Source: Rhodocollybia butyracea
Taxonomy: Eukaryota; Basidiomycota; Agaricomycetes; Agaricales; Omphalotaceae
DNA length: 64,000 nucleotides
NCBI GenBank assembly: GCA_015501585.1
Contig: JADNRY010000240.1
Location: 1 to 64,000, forward strand
Direction of reading: 5' to 3'
Part shown: positions 57,772-64,000 of the stretch, piece by piece
How positions within the stretch are numbered: position 1 is the first letter of the stretch
Layout of the letters: the number at the start of each line of letters is the position of its first letter
The notes under the pieces: generated by a model
Database searches by the model: none
Seen by the model: only the letters and a program-made list of their open reading frames with translations
What the model was told of the DNA's origin: nothing
Translations under genes and position numbers: made by a program

Positions 57772-58519
57772 CATCAGGAAAAGCCGTTTTTGCCTAGGTG
57801 ACCCCAGAGTGGCCTAAAGCAAACTAGGTGACCTATGAATCCTATGGCATCCTAGGAATTTGGGCTCGTCCCTTGCCAGTCAAGGCTCTTGAGGATTCCC
57901 TAGGCAAGCCTAGGTCTGCCCAGGTTTCCCCAGGTGCTCCTGGGGAACACCTGGGGAACACCTGGGCAAACCTGGGCAGACCTAGGCTTGCCCTGGGTTT
58001 GCCTAGGATACCCTAGGGAATCCTCAAGAGCCTTGACTGGCAAGGGACGAGCCCAAATTCCTAGGATGCCATAGGATTCATAGGTCACCTAGTTTGCTTT
58101 AGGCCACATCAGGAAAAGCCGTTTTTGCCTAGGTGACCCCAGAGTGGCCTAAAGCAAACTAGGTGACCTATGAATCCTATGGCATCCTAGGAATTTGGGC
58201 TCGTCCCTTGCCAGTCAAGGCTCTTGAGGATTCCCTAGGGTATCCTAGGCAAACCCAGGGCAAGCCTAGGTTTGCCCAGGTTTGCCCAGGTGTTCCCCAG
58301 GTGTTCCCCAGGAGCACCTGGGCAAACCTGGGCAGACCTAGGCTTGCCTAGGGAATCCTCAAGAGCCTTGATTGGCAAGGGACGAGCCCAAATTCCTAGG
58401 ATGCCATAGGATTCATAGGTCACCTAGTTTGCTTTAGGCCACTCTGGGGTCACCTAAGCAAAAATGGCTTTTCCTGATGCACTCTGGGGTCACCTAGGCA
58501 AAAACGGCTTTTCCTGATG
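57772..58519. mobile_element. Palindromic element B (373 bp, split)
   Basis: Same family as element A. Its parts are 57772-58106 and 58482-58519, flanked by TG on both sides (57770-57771, 58520-58521). Element C interrupts its right arm. It inserted within the right subterminal array of the transposon. Confidence 0.85.
58107..58479. mobile_element. Palindromic element C (373 bp), nested in B
   Basis: Starts CATCAGG and ends CCTGATG, flanked by CA on both sides (58105-58106, 58480-58481). Taking it out with one CA rejoins GGCCA and CTCTGGGGTC of element B exactly as in elements A and C themselves. Confidence 0.87.
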
Positions 58520-58559
58520 TGGGTGTAAGACTTGGAATTATACAGTCTGCAAGCGCAGT

Positions 58560-61360
58560 AATTACATCCACAGAACCAGCTGGCGTTGACGTTCAACTAT
58601 CTATTCCATCCAAACAATTCCACTATCATCATCTAGTCGGGCGCTTGATTTTTCTATGGCACACTGAACGAGATTGTGCTAAAGACAGCTCTCTAATAAG
58701 TGTATAAATGCCTAGAATACCCACCCTGAAATACATGACTAGCCCAAATCATTAAAGATTAAAAATGACAAAAGTCATCCAAACTCGTCGAGATGATCCA
58801 GCCCATTCCAAGGCTCAGAATCTCTTCAAACTTAACACAGATGTAAATAACATATGTATTAATACCCTGCTCAGTTTTAGGAGCAGTAAACAATGTTGTT
58901 CATCCTTGAGCCCACTACTACTGTTCTTTATCCACAAAACTTGAGCAGCAGTGTGATACTAGTTGTATGCACATCTATATCGCGAATTTCAGTGGAATCG
59001 GATGGTGCGATGAGGCTGGATTACTTCTGAATGATTCGCTTGATGCCACACATGTCACGCCATCACTTTCACGCTCTTCACAGTACTTTCTTCAACTGTT
59101 TGTGCATGTGGTATATACTGGTATCTCTGGACACTTGGATTATAGTTTTGGTGACTTACTATACATACCATAATACTGACCCAGAGAGACCCTAGAAATA
59201 TTTAAGTACCTTTTTCTACCTCGATTTACCTCTCTACCAGTAAATCATTGTGAATCAAGGGACTAGGAGCATTGGGATCTCGGTCTGCTTTCGTTCGTGG
59301 AACACCGGTTATCGAGGGATCTCTGCATCATACGTTACCATATGCCCTTTTGGGCTACCCTGGCGACCCAATGGCAACCTCTCCGTACATACACTCAGAG
59401 TAAACTCAGAGTATAGACTTCATGCACTCGATTACTACTACTAGCAGAGCTAGGAAAGTAAGACTCTGTAAGAGGGATTGGAACAAGAAATTCCCCAAAC
59501 TCAACGCGTGATTTGCGGATATTTCCGTGCGTTTTTGGGCGTCTACACCAAAAACCAAAGGCAATCACCGTATATGCATGTGACCTTCGACTCCTCGCTT
59601 CTCGTCCTCTTATCTGAAGAGCTATCTCTTCTTTGAGTCTTCCAATTTCAGTCTTTGTGCGTGCATATCTTCCTCCCGACCCAAAGGATAATCCCAAGCT
59701 TTGGTACAGATGCACTTGACTTGTGCTTACTCCTAAGCTGTTTGTGACTATATGAGAGCTGTATAGCCATACCTCTGACGCCCTTGATGCCTACGCAAAT
59801 GAACTCGGTCCAGGAGATGGCGTATTAGCGTGATATTGAGAGGACAACTACATCTTCTCAAAATGGCACAACCTAGCGTCATGAGTGCCTGTCAGTTATT
59901 TTGTCTTTGTCTTTGTCTTTGCTGATATCTGTGCAGTGCTCTTCCCAAACCTTTATATACCATCGAGGACAATGAAGACAACTTTACTGAGTATGCCTGG
60001 CCAGCTCTTATATCACGGCAAGTCACTGTTTGCTCTACTGTTCCTCCTTACAGCCAAGTCGGAATGGGCTGGGGACCTTTGAACCTTGAGGATACAGGTG
60101 CGCTACAAGGTTCTGGAAACATTATTCAATGTACTAACTTCTAATCAAAGTGCTTATTTGGAATGCCATCAAGGACAACAACGCGGCAAAAAAGTACAGT
60201 CTCAGTTTCTCGCTCTCATACACATCAACAAGAATTTCGCCAAATTCTCAGAGACTCTGTTTATCACTGACCGCTACAAAGTTTGGACAACAATCCTTGA
60301 ATGGGAGCGATAGCAACACTGGCAGTGGTTCAGAGCCAGAGGATAGGAAGATTCACGATGATATGAGCAAGGAAAAGAGGAGTGAACGTGAACACAAGAT
60401 GAGATGGGGAGCAGTGTACCAAGCAGCTCGCATGGCAGTGGAGTTGGGACATCTCAGAAAAGGTCACTCTTGGTTTGGCCCAACCTATGATGTAGTATGC
60501 TCAATTCTCGTCTATTTAGTCAGGAGTTGTACATCGGTATGGATGAATCATACAACCTATATAACAAGCCCTTATTCCAATATTCGACTGGTGCCACCGC
60601 GATGTACATACAAAGCTGATACTGTAAGTAGCAGATTATCTACAACTGTTGGCAATTTAGAGGCTGTGTAAGTTTGTTTATACCACCGCAATCTTGCTTT
60701 TGCGGTGGTATAAACAAATGCTAGGCACATTAGCACAACTTGATGAATACATACTCTCGCTTGTAAATATATATTGTCTACCTCTCCGTTAACCCTGTGT
60801 GTGCGGCAGCTCCCAAGTAATCATTGGCAGTTTAGCATGGCGTTGCTTAACAAGAATTAAGCTTTGAGTCCCTCTGCTGTTTGAGGTAGAAACAGTCTAA
60901 CAATCTCCTTAATAAGTACTATATCTCTACATATTATATCCTAGTATGAAGTAGTTTCAAAGCAAGCTTGAGATTTACAATGTGCAAGACCATGGCATGT
61001 GCGCCATACTACAAACACCGAGGGCCCTGTTGCTTGTAAATCCTGTAAATTGAGCAGTAAATTTTGTAAATTGATGGCTGGTAAGTGCTTACCAGACTTA
61101 ACAGCGAGGAATACAATTCTAGATAAGTCTCAATCGAAGCAAAATCAAAGCACAGTCCCTCGGAATGCGTGAGTGGTGATCACGTGTCCGCGTTGTCTTG
61201 TTTATTGTTGACCTCTCTGACTATACCTTCATCTCAGGCTTAAGCTGGTATTCTGTGACAAGATTCTAGACTTTCCGGTGACAAGAACATGAAATCAACT
61301 ACATGACCATGCAGTATGCTCTACAGTCTACTATATGCAAGACTACACGGAAATTTGTCC
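58560..61360 (+). other. Intergenic region with one weak ORF
   Basis: A plus-strand ORF at 60150-60671 contains a charged stretch (EPEDRKIHDDMSKEKRSERE) followed by MAVELGHLRKGHSWFGPTYD, which looks coding, but start, splice sites and family are unknown. The rest, 58560-60140 and 60720-61360, shows only short frames. Confidence 0.35.
60673..60718. repeat. Perfect 19-bp inverted repeat
   Basis: TTTGTTTATACCACCGCAA is followed by 8 bases and then its exact complement TTGCGGTGGTATAAACAAA. It begins just after the stop of the 60150-60671 ORF, so it could be a 3' hairpin or a tiny inverted-repeat element. Confidence 0.85.
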
Positions 61361-61363
61361 GAC

Positions 61364-63230
61364 ATGTTTTGGAGTGCGGTGTAAGTGATCGAAGTGAATA
61401 TTAGGAGTAATTGTTCTTCTCTTGCTGCCACTATCAGTGAAGACAAAGTTTGGAAGGTAAGCAGCTGCTGTTCTTGCAGATTGTACATCCTAACACTTGA
61501 TTATCAGATACTAGAGCCACCGCAGAGGTATATCTCACTGACAGAAATCTCAAGTCGTACACTGGAAGAGACACGGCAGCCAATTGTGATTGGCGTAGAT
61601 GCACGGTAATGCAATTATTTCAAGTTTGCTGAAACCTATGAATCTTGGAGCTGATATATCATTAGATATTGGATGCTCAGGGCACAAGAGCGAGCAGAGC
61701 ACTATTTTGGTGCAAGGAAAGACAAAGAGTTAAGATACCTGCTTCTCCTGTGGGTGTGTAGGCTTCGGGAAAAGGCTGTAGTTGCTGTCTTTGTCTTTGA
61801 TGGACCAGAGGTTCCTCATCGTGCCCATGGGCCATTTACGGTTCCATTCGCGGATGATCTCATAGGGTTTTTTCAACAGCTTATCAGAAGTCAAGGGTTC
61901 TATGTTCACAAGGTACCTTCAATCCTTGGTCCTTTTTCACTGTCACAGTATGAACTTTCCTTAGGACACTGGAGATGCAAGTGTGGGACTCTGGCAAATT
62001 GATAAACGAGTCGATGCTGTTATGACCAAAGATGTTCGAGTCTTGGTTTTTGGTGCTGTATCTCTTTTCCATACATGTGTATCTCCACTAGTTGCTCTTT
62101 TTAATAATTCATCCTATCTCTTTTCAGCGCAAAATTCTTTGAAGATCTCAACACAGTTGCATTTTTTTCTACGGAAGACCTTTCCCAGCGCAACGAGAGG
62201 CCTATTACCCCTCATGGTATTTTTCTTCTCTTGATTCTCATGGGAAGCGACTATGCTAGCGTGAGGATCATTGTTTTCTTCTGGATTTTATGAACATTCA
62301 TTTTTCAATTACAGGGTATTCCAGTACTTACCGCCGAATTAGCCTATGCTCTCACAAACACAGCGCTCAAAAGTCTCCTGATCTTTGCGGTGGAGGACTT
62401 CACACCACTTCGACTTCAAGAATATCTGCACGTGTGGAAAGATGCTCTTGAAAGTGAAATCAGGAATAATACACACAAATTTTTGCCTTCTGCATTGCCT
62501 GATCTTGCCGATTTCATTCAGGCGGTACAGGATTTTCCCAATTTCCATGCAGCAACATATCTGGCCCAACCTTTCGGCACACAGCTTACCCCCTTCCCAA
62601 CATGGTCCGTACAGCCTCCAGATCTTGTGGACACCTCAGACGTCTGTCAAGAAGTCTTTAACAATGCGCGCGCAGAACATATGCCAATGATGCTGTCTCA
62701 TATCTGGACCGCATTTGTTGTGGGGTCTCTTCTTGATGTATGTGTTTATCACTATATTTTCCCTGATTTTTTACTGTTATTCAGGTTGAATGTAACCACG
62801 AAGCTCGTTATAACATTCATGCCTCAATACATGTTCCCGATGTTCGGCTTTGTAACACCATTACCACTTATCATCTGGATGTTCGCATCAACAATACTTT
62901 TTGCAATGCTCATGTTCCAGGTCGCAGAATTCAATTTTGGCTACCAACAGCAATCGTAGGCTCTGTACTTTGTTCCGCAGTTCAAGACTATCAGATTGAC
63001 CTAGTTGTGAACACCAAGAGGCCTATTGGGTATTCAAACGCAAAGCTTCTTTTGGTACGTTGATTTATAGGAGTATGTCTTCACAAGCTGATATTATTAT
63101 TTAGTTGCCTCCTTTGTCCACCGCAGGGATTATATGTCTTTGTCACATTCTGGGTAACCAAACCGATACGGTTGAGACAGACTCAGAGGAAGATGACACA
63201 AAGTTGGAGATCGTAGTAGAACTACTGTAA
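61364..63230 (+). CDS. XPG-I/GEN1-like PIN-fold protein, probably inactive
   Basis: XPG/FEN1/GEN1 enzymes cut branched DNA with two metal ions held by acidic residues. Inferred exons: 61364-61380, 61438-61456, 61508-61605, 61666-61912, 61965-62057, 62128-62258, 62315-62737, 62785-63054 and 63105-63230. The protein starts MFWSAVEDKVWKILEP, then ISLTEISSRTLEE, VIGVDARYWML, VAVFVFDGPEVPHRA and DAVMTKDVRVLVFGA, and has MGSDYASGIP. The usual GEAEAE segment reads GDASVG and the usual D-V-D reads D-V-R, so key acids are missing. The 62057/62128 junction leaves one extra base, which may be a frameshift. The C-terminal domain ends in an acidic DSEEDD tail. Confidence 0.65.
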
Positions 63231-63403
63231 AGTTTAAACGTCAATATTACAACTTTCGGTTGCTCTAGCTTCTTGTACAAATTTAATTGTGTATTGTAAT
63301 TTATAACCACGTCAGCTCAAGAGTGAAGGGCGCTTTGGCAGCAATGAAACAGGGGCCGGCTCTTCTAACGTCTATTTCCAACGTTCAACCTTTCCGGATT
63401 ACT

Positions 63404-64000
63404 ATGCCAAAAGCAAAAACACAGAAGCCAAAGACAAAAAAAACACAGAAGTCAACGGTGAAAAACAGTGTACCGTCAATCGATGAGCTGGACCGGGCTG
63501 GTGCACAAACTCGTGAGGATCACGGTCAGGCAGGGAGAACCAAGAAAAACTACAACGGTTACCTGGAACGAGGAGATAAATCCTTGACGGGATAGTCCAG
63601 GCTCATAAAGCAGCAGAGAAGGAAGGAAAGATCGTGTCTTCCGAATTGGCCAAAGCATTTGACAATCCACCTAATAAGTGGTCATCAAAGGCGCTTGAAC
63701 TCATCCTGATCCAGAAATGCATCCATGAAGGATGTGGAAGGAGCACCATGGACAGAATGCATGCAGCATATGGGAAACGCTGGATGAAATGTATGTCGAT
63801 AGATCCAAAGTTCAATAAGCTTTTATCTTACAGATAGAATCAGGGATGGCGAAAAGTATGCAGGCGAGACTTACCATTGGATGAGAAGACAGGCATCATT
63901 ACTGGAAATCCAGCGCATTCTCATCTCATAAATACCTTTCGACAAGTCATCAAGACAAGAGAAGCAGCAAAAGGAGTCGAAGCAACTCGAAACCATGCTG
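63404..64000 (+). pseudogene. Multicopy agaricomycete ORF, possible tyrosine-recombinase relative
   Basis: Starts MPKAKTQKPKTKKTQKST, a basic N terminus, then GRTKKNYNGYLERG. The frame shifts near 63580, continuing LDGIVQAHKAAEKEGKI, LAKAFDNPPNKWSSKALEL, CIHEGCGRSTMDRMHAAYGK, then an intron at about 63793-63836. After RIRDGEKYAGETY it shifts again to DEKTGIITGNPAHS and reaches the window edge. I recall similar repetitive proteins in mushroom genomes annotated as DNA breaking-rejoining enzymes; that assignment is from memory and uncertain. Two frameshifts make this copy non-functional. Confidence 0.5.

Larger units (their letters stand above)
51388..58547 (-). mobile_element. Nested DNA transposon with 11-bp target duplication
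   Basis: Flanked by exact TGCAAGCGCAG copies (51377-51387 and 58548-58558). Both ends share AATTCCAAGTCT in inverted orientation just inside (from about 51398 and 58540), then arrays of CAAGTCT (left) and AGACTTG (right). One multi-exon transposase-like gene runs on the minus strand. Removing the LTR-like insertion and the three palindromic insertions leaves about 4.2 kb. A 9-11 bp duplication suggests the Mutator-like superfamily. The outermost terminal bases match poorly, so the exact ends are inferred from the duplication. Confidence 0.75.

Overview
The window is nuclear DNA of a filamentous basidiomycete, most likely an agaricomycete. Genes have many short GT-AG introns of about 50-80 nt, and a PEX11 gene, fungal short-chain dehydrogenases, DUF6533-like multi-pass proteins, a galactokinase remnant and an XPG-fold gene are recognisable. 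There are no bacterial-style operons, and I saw no rRNA, tRNA or CRISPR. Most of the window is accessory: gene duplicates in decay and nested transposons.

Layout. 0.8-1.4 kb: degenerate tandem repeat. 1.45-3.29 kb: an 1841-bp LTR-like insertion whose inverted twin (1842 bp) lies at 54.8-56.6 kb. 4.5-7.6 kb: a decayed galactokinase gene, a second copy of its 3' end, and a 1177-bp foldback element. 10.3-12.9 kb: two tandem single-pass membrane protein genes. 13.8-16.1 kb: a small hypothetical gene and an intact six-exon PEX11 gene. 3.3-35.6 kb, interleaved with these: a minus-strand family of small secreted proteins with eight recognisable members (four or five intact, three frameshifted), several fragments, and copied promoters and downstream segments.

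37-51 kb holds two intact tandem SDR genes, two SDR pseudogenes (one with an hAT-like insertion bearing an 8-bp target duplication) and two DUF6533-like genes. SDR and DUF6533-like genes were apparently duplicated together. 51.4-58.5 kb is a DNA transposon with 11-bp flanking duplications, inverted subterminal CAAGTCT arrays and a multi-exon PHD-finger transposase-like gene. It was later hit by the LTR-like element and by three copies of a 373-383 bp near-perfect palindrome, one of them inserted in another. 61.4-63.2 kb carries an XPG-I-like gene that lacks expected acidic residues, and the right edge has a frameshifted multicopy ORF.

Interpretation. The two most interesting parts are the secreted-protein array, a lineage-specific candidate effector-like family spreading by segmental duplication with its promoter, and the nested element stack at 51-58 kb, where several insertion events can be ordered and target duplications read directly. 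All statements come from reading the sequence and from family knowledge; no search was run.
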